35,892 nt of DNA from Spirochaetota bacterium (GCA_018263175.1 JADFDB010000011.1:1-35892), one strand, 5' to 3'; shown: positions 23,273 to 32,416, numbered from the stretch's first letter. Notes: a model not told the origin generated them from the letters alone. Translations and numbers: made by a program.

Positions 23273-24145
23273 ATGAAAAGCGGATTTGTGGCGCGCGGCG
23301 CGGCCGTACTGCTTCCGGTAATCCTGCTGTGCTCATCGGCGGCCGCGGCGGTAAACGGGAAACCCGCAGTGGCCAAAAACGCCGCGGCGGCTGAAGGCGC
23401 GGACTACTGCGCCGATTGCCATAAATCGCTGGGCGGCAGACACTCCGCCATCGTCGACCAGTGGTCGGGGAGCGTCCACGCGCAGAACGGCCGCCGGTGC
23501 AATACCTGCCACGGGGGGAACGACACGGTGCGTGATGCGGCTCTCGCGAAAAGCAAGGAGAGCGGCTTTGTCGGAAAACCCTCCAGAAAAGAAAATATCG
23601 TCTTCTGCGGCCGCGCGGAATGCCACGCCACGGCGCTCGAGCAGTTCAGGAAAAGCCCTCATTACGATTCCGTTATGAAGCATGGCGCGCCGTCGTGCGT
23701 GAGTTGTCACGGCGACCATAACATCCAGCGTTCGTCGACCGCCATCATCAGCGACAAGACCTGCTCCGGATGCCATTCAGTGGAGTATTCGCGCCAGATC
23801 ATCTCCTCGATCTTCTCGATCGAAAAGGAGCTCGAGTTCATCGAAACCAATATCCGCTTTCTCGAGTCGAAGAGGGCCGACGTGCAAAACGAGCTCTCGC
23901 AGATGGAAAAGATCAAGAGCCTCTTCCACCAGATCGTACACGTCTTCTCGCGCGAGGAGATCCAGTTCACCAGAAAGATCGTCGATCTCGAAATCGCCTC
24001 GTTGAAAAACGGTGTGCTGATGAAGGTCGATGTTTCGAGGCGCATGGACATCATCTATGTCATCACCGTTATCGTCTGTCTTATAATCGTCTTCGGCCTG
24101 GCCTTTTACGTGTTCTGGATGCTTTCGCACCGTCCGAGGCAGTGA
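23273..24145 (+). CDS. Pentaheme c-type cytochrome with coiled coil and C-terminal membrane anchor
   Basis: 290 residues. A signal peptide covers about 1-26 (VLLPVILLCSSAAAA). Heme sites: CADCH (46-50), CNTCH (76-80), CGRAECH (112-118, a CX4CH site), CVSCH (142-146) and CSGCH (164-168). Distal histidines are plentiful (H57, H69, H130, H137, H149). After the heme region comes a long helical, coiled-coil-like stretch (about 175-255: IEKELEFIETNIRFLESKRA, then VQNELSQMEKIKSLFHQIVH), then one membrane helix (about 264-285) and a short basic tail. It therefore lies on the periplasmic side. It resembles NapC/NrfH-like and 'cytochrome c3-like' electron-transfer proteins, but the anchor is at the C terminus and I cannot name the family. 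It sits 71 bases after pgpA and 12 before the HIT gene. Confidence 0.85.
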   Translation: MKSGFVARGAAVLLPVILLCSSAAAAVNGKPAVAKNAAAAEGADYCADCHKSLGGRHSAIVDQWSGSVHAQNGRRCNTCHGGNDTVRDAALAKSKESGFVGKPSRKENIVFCGRAECHATALEQFRKSPHYDSVMKHGAPSCVSCHGDHNIQRSSTAIISDKTCSGCHSVEYSRQIISSIFSIEKELEFIETNIRFLESKRADVQNELSQMEKIKSLFHQIVHVFSREEIQFTRKIVDLEIASLKNGVLMKVDVSRRMDIIYVITVIVCLIIVFGLAFYVFWMLSHRPRQ

Positions 24146-24157
24146 GGCACTTCCGCA

Positions 24158-24655
24158 ATGCGGGACCATCTGTTCAACACGGACAAGATCGCGTACGTTA
24201 AAGGCGCCAGGCCCGAGGTCACCTGCATCCTCTGTGCCATCGCCGCGCGCGATCCACGGCTCGAGCTCCTCGAGGTGCTCCGTACCGGACTGTGCGCGGT
24301 TTCGATGAACCTCTACCCTTTCAACACGGGGCATGTCATGCTCTTTCCTCTCAGGCACGTCGAGGACTATGCGGACCTCAGCGATGAAGAGGCCCGTGAA
24401 ATTCACCGGCTTACCGCGGCGATGATTTCGGCCATCAAGGAGGAGTTCGGCCCTGTCGGTTTTAATGTCGGATGGAACCTCGGAAACGCGAGCGGCGCGA
24501 GCGTCACCCATCTGCATCAGCATATAGTCCCCCGCTATGAGAACGAACTCGGATTCCTCGACGTGCTTGCCGGAACACGGGTCGTGGTTGTGGATCCGCG
24601 CGACGCCATGGAGCGGCTCAGGCGGCGGGTCGGCGACATCGAAGGGCGGGTGTAA
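24158..24655 (+). CDS. HIT family nucleotide hydrolase/transferase
   Basis: 165 residues. The histidine triad HLHQHIVPRY is near the C terminus, and the upstream block YPFNTGHVMLFPLRHVEDYA followed by DLSDEEAREIHRLTAAMI is typical of Ap4A phosphorylase/HIT-like proteins. Two cysteines (CILC, about 24-27) with a nearby histidine could form the structural zinc site found in one branch of HIT enzymes. Such proteins cleave dinucleoside polyphosphates or nucleotidyl amides in the cytoplasm; the substrate is not predictable. ATG 24158 follows GAGGCACTTCCGCA. A terminator-like hairpin follows the stop. Confidence 0.9.
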   Translation: MRDHLFNTDKIAYVKGARPEVTCILCAIAARDPRLELLEVLRTGLCAVSMNLYPFNTGHVMLFPLRHVEDYADLSDEEAREIHRLTAAMISAIKEEFGPVGFNVGWNLGNASGASVTHLHQHIVPRYENELGFLDVLAGTRVVVVDPRDAMERLRRRVGDIEGRV

Positions 24656-24690
24656 AAAAAGGGCCCGCCTGGTAAAAATTTTTATTTTTC
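24644..24690 (+). terminator. Probable intrinsic terminator after the HIT gene
   Basis: GGGCGGG (24644-24650) can pair with CCCGCC (24664-24669) across an A-rich loop, and is followed by AATTTTTATTTTT. The loop is long, so strength is uncertain. Confidence 0.5.
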
Positions 24691-24743
24691 GTGTCCTTGA
24701 TTTCGTTTATACTATGCGGGAACAATGAGAGGAGGGGAAGAGG

Positions 24744-25445
24744 ATGAGACGGATGGCGGCGGTTGTATGCATGCTTGCGTTAGTCGCGCTGTCGGGGTGC
24801 GGAGACTTTTCCTGTCCCACGTCGAGCCCGCTGCGCTCCGCGAGGTCGAGCGCGATCGCCGATTTAAAGAAAAAGGCCGCCGAATACGAAGCCCGGCTGG
24901 CGAAAGGCGACCGGCCCGACCGCATAGGCCAGGTCTATTATGATCTCGGCATCAGGTACGTGGAGGACGGCAACTGGGACCAGGCCGTGGCTTCGTTCGG
25001 GAAGGCCATCGAGTACGGGAAAAAGTCAGCGGCGCTGCAATATTATACGGCCGTTTCGTATGCCAACCGGGGCAAGGAGCTCGGCAAAGAGGAGGACATC
25101 CGCAGGGCCGAATACCATTACCGCCAGGCGATCGGCATAAATCCCGACTATCTGGACGCGCAGTACGGCCTGGCCATTCTGATATACTACGAAAAGTGCG
25201 ATACGGCGCTCGGAACCTCGATGATGGAGCAGGTGGCCGCCCGCAGCCGCACCTATTACCGCGCCCATTTTGCGCTCGGCAGAATTTATTACGAGCAGGG
25301 AAAGCCCGAGAAGGCGCTGTCGGTGTACGAGGCCCTTTCCTCGGAGCTTGAGAGCAAGTCGGACGATTCCGCGCAGATCAAGGAATACCGCCGGCAGTGC
25401 GACGAAAACATACGGCAGCTCATGAAGGAGCTCTCCAGAAGTTGA
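24744..25445 (+). CDS. TPR-repeat lipoprotein
   Basis: 233 residues. The signal peptide ends in lipobox LSGC (residues about 16-19), so it should be lipid-anchored. Residues 30-230 contain about four TPR units: IGQVYYDLGIRYVEDGNWDQ, AALQYYTAVSYANRGKELGK, EYHYRQAIGINPDYLDAQYG and YYRAHFALGRIYYEQGKPEK with ALSVYEAL. TPR lipoproteins act as protein-protein scaffolds at the envelope. AAGAGG just before ATG 24744 supports the start. TATACT at 24708 may be a -10, without a clear -35. The stop overlaps the probable TTG start of dprA. Confidence 0.8.
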   Translation: MRRMAAVVCMLALVALSGCGDFSCPTSSPLRSARSSAIADLKKKAAEYEARLAKGDRPDRIGQVYYDLGIRYVEDGNWDQAVASFGKAIEYGKKSAALQYYTAVSYANRGKELGKEEDIRRAEYHYRQAIGINPDYLDAQYGLAILIYYEKCDTALGTSMMEQVAARSRTYYRAHFALGRIYYEQGKPEKALSVYEALSSELESKSDDSAQIKEYRRQCDENIRQLMKELSRS

Positions 25446-26560
25446 GCGGCACCGAACGCGACACCCTGTGCGCCATCGCCCTCTCGGTCTCCTCGTCGCC
25501 CGCGGGAAACGACCTGTGGGAGGCGCCCTCGTTTCACGATGCCTCGTCGGCCTGGGACTTCCTTTCCGCCCGCGGCGGGCTTGCCACCCAGGCCTATATC
25601 ACCGCCCGGTATTCCTCTCACCCGATGCAGGCCGCCGAGCAGATCCTGAAAGTATGCCGGAAAAAATCGCTTCGGGTCGATACCTGCTGGGACGCCCGGT
25701 ATCCGAGACTGCTGAAAGAGATAGCCCGACCGCCGCTCGTCCTCTACGCGCAGGGAGGGACCGCCGTCGAGCGGAGCATCGCGATTGTCGGCACACGGAA
25801 GGCCGACCCCGGAGCACGGGAGACGGCGCGCCGCATCGCCGCGGAGCTCGCCGCGAACGGCTTTTCCGTGGTCAGCGGCATGGCGGTCGGCGTGGACAGG
25901 GAGGCGCACGAGGGGGCCCTGTCGGTCGGAGGAATGACGGTGGGGGTGCTGGCCAACGGCATCGACATCTTCTATCCCGCCGCCAACAGCGACCTTTACC
26001 GGATGATTCTCGCCGATGGCCGTTCGACGCTCGTGTCGGAATACCCGCCCGGCATCATGGCGGGCAAGTGGACCTTCGCGCGCCGAAACCGCATCATCAG
26101 CGGATTGTCGCTCGGTACCGTTGTCGTGAAGGCGGGGGCGAAAAGCGGCGCGCTCATAACCGCGCGGTATGCGCTCGAACAGAACCGCGAGGTGTTTGCC
26201 TGTCCCGGCACTGCGTTCGACGAGAGCTATTTCGGATGCCACGGACTTATAAGAGAGGGGGCGCAGATTGTATCTTCGACCGAAGACATACTATCGCAGT
26301 TTACGGCTTCGGCCGCCGGCGCCATGAATGCGCCGGCCTGTTTGGCGCCCGCGTACGATGCGGACGATTCAGTCGAACCGCTGGAGCGCGAGATTCTCGG
26401 CCTGCTCGGCGGTGAGTCCGCGGAGATCGACGCGCTGGTCAGAATGTCGGGACGGGACGCGGCATCGGTGAACGAGGCCCTGGTAATGCTCGAGCTTTCG
26501 GGTAAAATATACAGGGTCGGTACACGCATAGAGAGGCAGAGGACGGGGAACCCTACATGA
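25442..26560 (+). CDS. dprA: DNA processing protein DprA
   Basis: Binds incoming single-stranded DNA and loads RecA during natural transformation. 372 residues from TTG 25442, which overlaps the stop of the TPR gene (TTGA) and has AAGGAG 11 bases upstream; an in-frame GTG at 25397 has no ribosome site. The extended Rossmann fold shows IAIVGTRKADPGARETARRI, FSVVSGMAVGVDREAHEGAL, TVGVLANGIDIFYPA, FARRNRIISGLSLGTVVVKA, GAKSGALITARYALEQNREV and FACPGTAFDESYFGCHGLIREGA. The C-terminal domain (about residues 300-372; LEREILGLLGGESAEIDALV) matches the DprA winged-helix domain. No other competence gene is nearby. Confidence 0.94.
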   Translation: MSGTERDTLCAIALSVSSSPAGNDLWEAPSFHDASSAWDFLSARGGLATQAYITARYSSHPMQAAEQILKVCRKKSLRVDTCWDARYPRLLKEIARPPLVLYAQGGTAVERSIAIVGTRKADPGARETARRIAAELAANGFSVVSGMAVGVDREAHEGALSVGGMTVGVLANGIDIFYPAANSDLYRMILADGRSTLVSEYPPGIMAGKWTFARRNRIISGLSLGTVVVKAGAKSGALITARYALEQNREVFACPGTAFDESYFGCHGLIREGAQIVSSTEDILSQFTASAAGAMNAPACLAPAYDADDSVEPLEREILGLLGGESAEIDALVRMSGRDAASVNEALVMLELSGKIYRVGTRIERQRTGNPT

Positions 26561-27168
26561 AGATGAAATATGCGTTATTGGTGCTGCTGGCCGTCGTGCT
26601 GGCGGTTTCGATAGTACAGATGTTTTCGGTGCCGCCGTACGCGGGCGACATCCATTCGCTGTACCGTTCTGGATATTTTATCGAGCTCGAGAGGGGCTTC
26701 GGGGTTATCAAAGACGCGTTTATCGAAACGAAGATGTTCGGCCGTCCCGTTTCCGCCTGGATACTGCTGGAGGATATCGGGACGAGACACGGAACGGACA
26801 TCCGCGTGTACAATGCATCCGGTCTCCGGGTAAAGGCCCCCGGCGAGGCCGAAAACGGCGGTGACGAACGAGTGCTGCGCGTAATAAACGCGGCGGAACC
26901 GGGCGTGTATTCGCAGATCGTCGGTGGAAGGTATTATTCGGCGGTCCCCGTTTTCATGGAAGACCGCTGCCGCTTCTGCCACGATTTCCGTTCGGGGAAA
27001 AAGCTTGCGGGAGTGCTCACCTTCGAAAGGGACTTCGACGCGCGCATCTATTACGGTGCCGAGCGCGTTATCATTTTCGCCGTTATTTCAACCGCCTTGT
27101 GCCTTCTGATCTTTCTCACCCTCCGCTGGGAGCCGGGCAGAAGGGTAAAAGAACTGTTTGACAAATAA
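26557..27168 (+). CDS. Monoheme Tll0287-like (DUF3365) membrane protein
   Basis: 203 residues with an N-terminal membrane helix (about 5-22), a periplasmic domain containing one CXXCH heme site (CRFCH, 138-142), and a second membrane helix (about 167-188). The pattern '...GGRYYSAVPVFMEDRCRFCHDF' is that of the Tll0287-like/DUF3365 heme domain (PF11845), a PAS-like fold used in sensing or electron transfer. Here no kinase or cyclase domain is attached; the protein ends 15 residues after the second helix with a basic tail. It overlaps the dprA stop by ATGA, with GGGGAA upstream. A heme-based signal or electron carrier is likely; its partner is unknown. Confidence 0.8.
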   Translation: MKMKYALLVLLAVVLAVSIVQMFSVPPYAGDIHSLYRSGYFIELERGFGVIKDAFIETKMFGRPVSAWILLEDIGTRHGTDIRVYNASGLRVKAPGEAENGGDERVLRVINAAEPGVYSQIVGGRYYSAVPVFMEDRCRFCHDFRSGKKLAGVLTFERDFDARIYYGAERVIIFAVISTALCLLIFLTLRWEPGRRVKELFDK

Positions 27169-27354
27169 TCGATAGTCTGTGGTGCTTGCTTGAAACTGCC
27201 GCGCGTCCGCAGTGCGCGTGGAGCGGTTCATACGGGAAAAGGGAGTTGCGCCCGGTCCCGACGGGAGTCAATCCACGGTCACGTACGCAGCCGCTTCTTA
27301 TGCCGACGGCGGTCGGGGGTAAAGAAGCGTATAAAAGGAAGTGTATCGGCTTAA

Positions 27355-29463
27355 ATGGAGAAAGACGCCAAAACGCTTATCATCGTAGAGTCGCCCTCGA
27401 AGGCCAAGACCATAACCAAGTACCTTGGCAAGAAATACATAATCTCCTCGTCCATGGGTCACATCATCGACCTGCCCAAATCGAGGCTGGCGGTCAACGT
27501 AGACGATAACTTCACCCCGGAATACATCACGATCCGAGGGAAGGCGAAGATACTGAACGATCTCAAGAAGAAAGCGGGCCAGGCATCGGCGGTGCTGCTC
27601 GCGACCGACCCCGACCGTGAGGGCGAGGCCATCTCATGGCACCTGGCCAACGCCCTTCGGCCCAAAAACGGCAACATACGGCGCATCGAGTTCAACGAAA
27701 TCACCGAGCCGGCGATCATCGAGGCGGTGAAGCATCCGCGCGACATCGACATGAGCCTGGTGAACGCACAGCAGGCCAGGCGTATCCTGGACCGCATCGT
27801 CGGCTACAACATAAGCCCGATTTTATGGAGAAAGGTAAAGAAGGGGCTTTCCGCCGGAAGGGTGCAGTCGGTCGCGCTTCGCGTTATATGCGAGCGCGAG
27901 AAGGAGATCGAGTCCTTCACCCCCGAAGAATACTGGTCGCTCGACGCGGTTTTCGAGCTCAAGGGAAAGAAATTTACCGGATCGTTTTACTCGATCGCGG
28001 GCGACAAGACACGGCTCAAAACGCGGGCCGATGTGGACGTTGTCCTCGAACGCGCGGGCGAGGGCCCCTTTACGGTAAAGAGCGTGCAGCAGAAGGAGCG
28101 CAGGCGGAACCCGCTCGCCCCCTATATAACGAGCAAGATGCAGCAGGACGCCGCCAACAGGCTCGGCTTCACCTCCGGGAAGATCATGATGATCGCCCAG
28201 CAGTTGTATGAAGGGATCGACCTGAAGGGCGAGGGGCCGGTGGGGCTCATCACCTATATGAGGACCGACTCAACCCGTGTTTCCGAGAGCGCCCTCTCCG
28301 CGGTGCGTCGGTATATCGGCGAAAGCTTCACCGAGGGCTACCTTCCGGAGAAGCCGAACACCTACGCCAATAAAAAGAACGCGCAGGACGCGCACGAAGC
28401 CATACGCCCCACCGACGTATTCCGGACGCCCGAATCGCTGAAGGCCGACCTCAGCCGCGACCAGTACCGGCTCTACAGCCTTATCTGGAAGCGTTTCGTT
28501 TCTTCGCAGATGACCCCGGAGATCTCCGAGGTGTCCACCGTCATGCTCGAGCGCGGCGACGTGGCCTTCAGGGCGAGCGGCAGCCGGGTGCTCTTCGACG
28601 GTTTTACCGCGGTGGACAGCGAGGACAAAACAAAGAAGATGGATCTGCCCAAACTCGCGGAAGGGGACGAGCCCGCGCTGCTGGAGTACGTCCCGGAGCG
28701 GCATTTTACCACGCCGCCGCCGCGCTACAACGACGCATCGCTCGTGAAGTTCCTGGAGGAGTCCGGGATCGGCAGGCCGTCGACCTACGCGCCCACCATC
28801 AATACGCTGATAGCCCGTTATTACGTCGTGCGATCGGGCCGTCAGCTCGTTCCCACGGTCCTCGGGAGGCTGGTCAACGAGATCATGATGGCGCATTTCG
28901 GTTCGCTCGTGTCGATTGATTTCACCGCGAAGATGGAGGAACGGCTTGACCTGGTGGAGGAATCGAAGGCGGACTGGGTCGATATGTTGAGGGAATTTTA
29001 CGGCCCCTTCAAGCTTACGGTCGACGAGGCCGAACATAAGATTGAGGAGATGAAAAACATCCTCGACGAGGAGACCGACGAGGTTTGCGAAAAATGCGGC
29101 AGGAAAATGCTGAAAAAGCTCGGGAAGTACGGATTCTTTCTCGCATGTTCGGGCTTTCCGGAGTGCCGGAACGCGAAATCGCTGCCGCTCGGCAAGTGCC
29201 CGGTGGAGGGCTGCGAGGGCAACGTTGTGAAGCGCCAGGCGAAGAAGGGAAGGCCTTTTTACGCCTGCAGCCGGTACCCGGATTGCACCTTCATGACGCG
29301 GGAGGTCCCCTCGAACAAGCCGTGCCCGAAGTGCGGAAGCCTGCTTTTTTCCCGCAGGGTCAAGAACCGGGGCCAGATGCTCATCTGCCTCAAGGAATCG
29401 TGCGGATACCGTCTCGAGCTCCTCGACGAGGAAAACGGCAAGCAGCCGGAAAACGGGGAGTGA
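27355..29463 (+). CDS. topA: DNA topoisomerase I
   Basis: Relaxes negative supercoils by single-strand passage. 702 residues. The TOPRIM domain (KTLIIVESPSKAKTITKYLG, ATDPDREGEAISWHLA) is followed by the catalytic core with GVIxY-like GLITYMRTDSTR (active Tyr about residue 301), AHEAIRPT, and RYNDASLVKFLEESGIGRPST. The C terminus (about 577-690) carries three Cys4 zinc ribbons: CEKCGRKML...CSGFPEC, CPVEGCEGN...CSRYPDC and CPKCGSLLF...CLKESC. All functional regions are present; the length suits a spirochaete or Firmicutes-type TopA. It precedes the recombinase gene, and the topA-xerC pair is common in bacteria. The 186-base leader has no obvious promoter. Confidence 0.96.
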   Translation: MEKDAKTLIIVESPSKAKTITKYLGKKYIISSSMGHIIDLPKSRLAVNVDDNFTPEYITIRGKAKILNDLKKKAGQASAVLLATDPDREGEAISWHLANALRPKNGNIRRIEFNEITEPAIIEAVKHPRDIDMSLVNAQQARRILDRIVGYNISPILWRKVKKGLSAGRVQSVALRVICEREKEIESFTPEEYWSLDAVFELKGKKFTGSFYSIAGDKTRLKTRADVDVVLERAGEGPFTVKSVQQKERRRNPLAPYITSKMQQDAANRLGFTSGKIMMIAQQLYEGIDLKGEGPVGLITYMRTDSTRVSESALSAVRRYIGESFTEGYLPEKPNTYANKKNAQDAHEAIRPTDVFRTPESLKADLSRDQYRLYSLIWKRFVSSQMTPEISEVSTVMLERGDVAFRASGSRVLFDGFTAVDSEDKTKKMDLPKLAEGDEPALLEYVPERHFTTPPPRYNDASLVKFLEESGIGRPSTYAPTINTLIARYYVVRSGRQLVPTVLGRLVNEIMMAHFGSLVSIDFTAKMEERLDLVEESKADWVDMLREFYGPFKLTVDEAEHKIEEMKNILDEETDEVCEKCGRKMLKKLGKYGFFLACSGFPECRNAKSLPLGKCPVEGCEGNVVKRQAKKGRPFYACSRYPDCTFMTREVPSNKPCPKCGSLLFSRRVKNRGQMLICLKESCGYRLELLDEENGKQPENGE

Positions 29464-29516
29464 TCGCCATCGTTTCGTCCGCCGGCCGCTCTTCTCGTCC
29501 GGAGGATTGAAGCGGC

Positions 29517-30446
29517 ATGTACGCGGAAATAGACCGTTTCATGGACTATCTGGTCTCCGAAAGAAACGCCTCGCGGATGACCGTAAAATCCTACAATGAC
29601 GATCTCCTCCAGTTCGCAGTCTTTCTATCCGGCCTCGGGGAGGACGAGTTCGATGCCCCGAAGGGCGGCGCGGACCTTCAGGCCGGCGACATCACGCCGG
29701 AGCTCATTCGCGCCTTTGTCGAGTCCTGTTATGACCGCTCGTTGAAAAAATCGTCCATATCGCGAAAGATCGCCTGCCTGAAATCCTTTTTCACCTTTCT
29801 CTACAACGAACGAATCATAGAGTCCAATCCGGCTGCGGAAGTCTCCTTTCCCCGAAAAGAAAAGCCTTTGCCGCGCTTCCTGTACAGCCGGGAGGTGGAG
29901 CGCATGCTAAATTTCCCGGTCGAATCCTTTATCGATTTCCGCGACAGGGCCATCATCGAGACCTTCTATGCCACCGGAGCGCGCGTTTCGGAGCTCGCCG
30001 CGGCCCAATCAGTCAATCTCGACGCGTACGGTCACAGCCTTCGCGTACTTGGCAAAGGCGCGCGGGAGAGGATCGTGTTTCTGACCGGCGATGCCGTCAA
30101 ATGGATCAGGGCCTATCTTGCGGAGAGGGGAAAGAAGTTCGGTTCGATCGACGGGCCGCTCTTCGTAAACGGGCGCGGGGGGCGATTGAGCGCGCGCGGC
30201 ATCTTCGGTATCGTCGATAAGCGCTCGCGAGCGGCGGGCATACTGGCACGGGTGACCCCGCACACGCTCCGGCACAGCTTCGCGACCGAGCTGTTGAATA
30301 ACGGGGCGGACATCCGCGCGGTTCAGGAGATGCTGGGCCACCAGAACATATCGACCACGCAGGTGTATACCCACACCACGAAGTCGCGCCTTAAAAAAAT
30401 ATACGGCCGCTGTCACCCTCATTCGGACGAGAATTACGGCAAATAG
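29517..30446 (+). CDS. xerC: Tyrosine recombinase XerC-like
   Basis: 309 residues. N-terminal SAM-like core-binding domain (about 1-120; [40 protein letters not shown]) and catalytic domain with the full set: Arg about 156 (ATGARVSEL), the Lys beta-hairpin ([11 protein letters not shown]), H-x-x-R in [10 protein letters not shown], His in [10 protein letters not shown] and the Tyr in VYTH. XerC/D resolve chromosome dimers at dif. The N-terminal domain has an insertion of about a dozen residues ([15 protein letters not shown]) compared with E. coli XerC. It follows topA directly. A dif site is not recognisable here. xerC versus xerD cannot be settled. Confidence 0.92.
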   Translation: MYAEIDRFMDYLVSERNASRMTVKSYNDDLLQFAVFLSGLGEDEFDAPKGGADLQAGDITPELIRAFVESCYDRSLKKSSISRKIACLKSFFTFLYNERIIESNPAAEVSFPRKEKPLPRFLYSREVERMLNFPVESFIDFRDRAIIETFYATGARVSELAAAQSVNLDAYGHSLRVLGKGARERIVFLTGDAVKWIRAYLAERGKKFGSIDGPLFVNGRGGRLSARGIFGIVDKRSRAAGILARVTPHTLRHSFATELLNNGADIRAVQEMLGHQNISTTQVYTHTTKSRLKKIYGRCHPHSDENYGK

Positions 30447-30475
30447 CCGCACTGCCTTCACGGTCGGGCGCGGGC

Positions 30476-32218
30476 CTATTTGGGCTCGATCACCTCGACG
30501 AGCGAGAGGTCTTCCTTTTTGAGCACCAGTATCTTTTTATCGTGGCGGTTGATGTACACGTATTCGCCGTAAAAGCTGATGAAGGTGTTTTCACTCACCT
30601 GTTCCTGCGAGCGGGCCGTGCGCTCGAGCGAGCCGTCGTACCTGCCAAGATAATATTTCCCGTTCTCGACCATGATGGCGTAGATGAAACCGTCGCGTAT
30701 CTCGACGAAACTGCGCCAGAAGATATCATCCTTCCCGCGCTTCGATTGCTTCAGGGTCTCGCGGTCCAGGAGCATGAGCCGGTGTCCGGTTTTGTGGTCA
30801 CCCTGATGAACGATGACCGCCACACCGCCGGAGAAGACGTCGTAGCGGCTCCCGCAGATGTTCTCCACCGGCGATTTGAACATCACCCGGCGCGTGGCGG
30901 CGTTGATCATGTACATCTCGTTGTTGTAGTGTCCGGCCTCGAGGTATTCCTTGATTTTAAGATAATAGAGTTTTTCGGCGAACACGCTCTTGTCGAGCTC
31001 CTTGCTTCGAAGCTCATCTTCACGCTTGTCCAGTTCCTTTTCCTTTTCCTCGAGCTTCGCCCTGGCGAGCGCCGGGCTCTCCTTTATGTCTTTTTTGAGC
31101 TCGTCCTTCTCGATCTCCTTTTTCTCTTCTTTAAGAGATTCCTCTTTTTTCGCCGTCCTGGTCTCCTTCTCGGCGACGCGTTTCTCTTCCTTCTTTATTT
31201 CCTCTTTTTTCTCGGCGACCTTCTTCTCTTCCTTCGCGACAGCCTTTTCCTTTTCGGCCGTCTTTTGCTTTTCGCGCTCCAACCGCTCCTCGCGCGCGGC
31301 GATCTCATCCTCTTTTTTCTTTTTCTCCAAAGCGTCCTTTATGTTCTTCGCCTTATCCTTTTCATCTTTGAGCTTCTGCTCCTCCCGCGCCTGCTCCCCT
31401 TTTTTACGCTCCAGTGACGCCTTTTCATCTTCCAGGCGCTTTTTTTCTTTTTCGACTTCGACGGCTTTCCTGGCAAGCTCGGACTTTTTTTCGGCGGTCT
31501 CCTTTTTGTCCTTTTCGATGATTTTTCCCTTCAGGTCGACCAGGTCCTTGCGCTGTTCGAGGTTTTCGTCCTCCTTGCGGACGGCCGTTCGCACCTTTTT
31601 ATCGGAGATGATGTCGGGATCGATGGAGTCGAGTTCGCCCCGTTTGGACGCTTCGGTGAGCGGGATGACGATTCGCGTTGCGCCGGGCCATTCGTCGTAC
31701 CTCGTGGAGAGGCCGGCGTTTCGCGGCGTAATGTTTTTCGTCACGACCTTCTTGTATGCCTTTCCGAAATATGCTACATCGCCGCGATAAACGGCATTGT
31801 AGTAGGTCGTAAACACGGCGAGCGTGTATGCGTTCTTTTCGGAATAGCCGTACATTCTCTCGAAATAACCGGAGAGTATGCGACGGATGTACTGAATGTG
31901 CGTCACCCTGGCTTTTTTATCGATCGAAATGATGTCGGCCGAAAACTTTTCAGGCTCCTCCTTCGAGATGGCCCTGATGAGTGAATACTTCATGTAATAG
32001 CTCACCCGCGCGTTATCGCCGCGCTTCTCTGCGTCCGCGGCGAGTCGGTTTCCAATCGATTTCACGGCGGCTACGGTGTCCTGGTTTCGCCCTGGGCCTG
32101 TATAGTTGATGAACTCTATTCTTCCTGCTTTTTTCAGCTCATCGACGTCCACCTCGAGACCGGCCGCGGGAACGGCCGCAAGAAGCATAAGAAGGATAAA
32201 CGCGCAGTATTTTTGCAT
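30476..32218 (-). CDS. P83/100-type coiled-coil protein (spirochaete antigen family)
   Basis: 580 residues from ATG 32218 (GGGAG six bases upstream; an in-frame start at 32251 has none). Signal peptide MQKYCAFILLMLLAAVPAAG. Residues 25-200 contain blocks of the Borrelia P83/100 family (PF05262): VDVDELKKAGRIEFINYTGP and IQYIRRILSGYFERMYGYSE. The middle (about 215-425) is a strongly charged, Lys/Glu-rich coiled coil with KEEKKVAEKKEEIKKEEKRV-like runs; codons here are low complexity. The last 150 residues are a beta-rich domain (GHRLMLLDRETLKQSKRGKD, GDHKTGHR, LGRYDGSL) as in the family. P83/100 is a periplasmic or protoplasmic-cylinder protein in Borrelia; function unknown. Confidence 0.85.
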   Translation of the reverse strand: MQKYCAFILLMLLAAVPAAGLEVDVDELKKAGRIEFINYTGPGRNQDTVAAVKSIGNRLAADAEKRGDNARVSYYMKYSLIRAISKEEPEKFSADIISIDKKARVTHIQYIRRILSGYFERMYGYSEKNAYTLAVFTTYYNAVYRGDVAYFGKAYKKVVTKNITPRNAGLSTRYDEWPGATRIVIPLTEASKRGELDSIDPDIISDKKVRTAVRKEDENLEQRKDLVDLKGKIIEKDKKETAEKKSELARKAVEVEKEKKRLEDEKASLERKKGEQAREEQKLKDEKDKAKNIKDALEKKKKEDEIAAREERLEREKQKTAEKEKAVAKEEKKVAEKKEEIKKEEKRVAEKETRTAKKEESLKEEKKEIEKDELKKDIKESPALARAKLEEKEKELDKREDELRSKELDKSVFAEKLYYLKIKEYLEAGHYNNEMYMINAATRRVMFKSPVENICGSRYDVFSGGVAVIVHQGDHKTGHRLMLLDRETLKQSKRGKDDIFWRSFVEIRDGFIYAIMVENGKYYLGRYDGSLERTARSQEQVSENTFISFYGEYVYINRHDKKILVLKKEDLSLVEVIEPK

Positions 32219-32276
32219 GGTACTCCCTCGCCATGGTACGTGATCGGGCATCCGAAGTACAGAGAACCCGCCGCAA

Positions 32277-32306
32277 AGTATATAGTATCGCCCTGCGCTA
32301 TTTCAA
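32277..32306 (-). promoter_or_regulatory. Probable promoter of the P83/100-like gene
   Basis: On the minus strand, -35 TTGAAA (32301-32306), 18-base spacer and -10 TATACT (32277-32282). The start codon is about 58 bases downstream. Confidence 0.5.
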
Positions 32307-32366
32307 GCACTATTGGGGAAGAGCGGCATCATGGCCTGAGCGTGATCTGGAGCAGGTGAAGTACTT

Positions 32367-32416
32367 TTCAACTCAACCCCCTGGCCCATTCTCTTCGGAG
32401 AAGAGAAGGGGGAGTT
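32367..32416. repeat. Hairpin repeat, family 2, copy 2 (inverted, diverged)
   Basis: TTCAACTCAACCCCCTGGCC then TTCTCTT / AAGAGAA around CGGAG, closing with AGGGGGAGTT. It is the reverse orientation of the 14631 copy, with the loop and outer arms changed. It forms a longer stem using AACTC/GAGTT. Confidence 0.65.

Noticed and set aside
25397-25441. GTG start for dprA at 25397
   Set aside because: No ribosome site. The TTG at 25442 has AAGGAG upstream and the usual stop-start overlap.
27169-27354. tRNA or riboswitch in the topA leader
   Set aside because: No T-loop GGTTC motif, no cloverleaf pairing and no known aptamer consensus seen.
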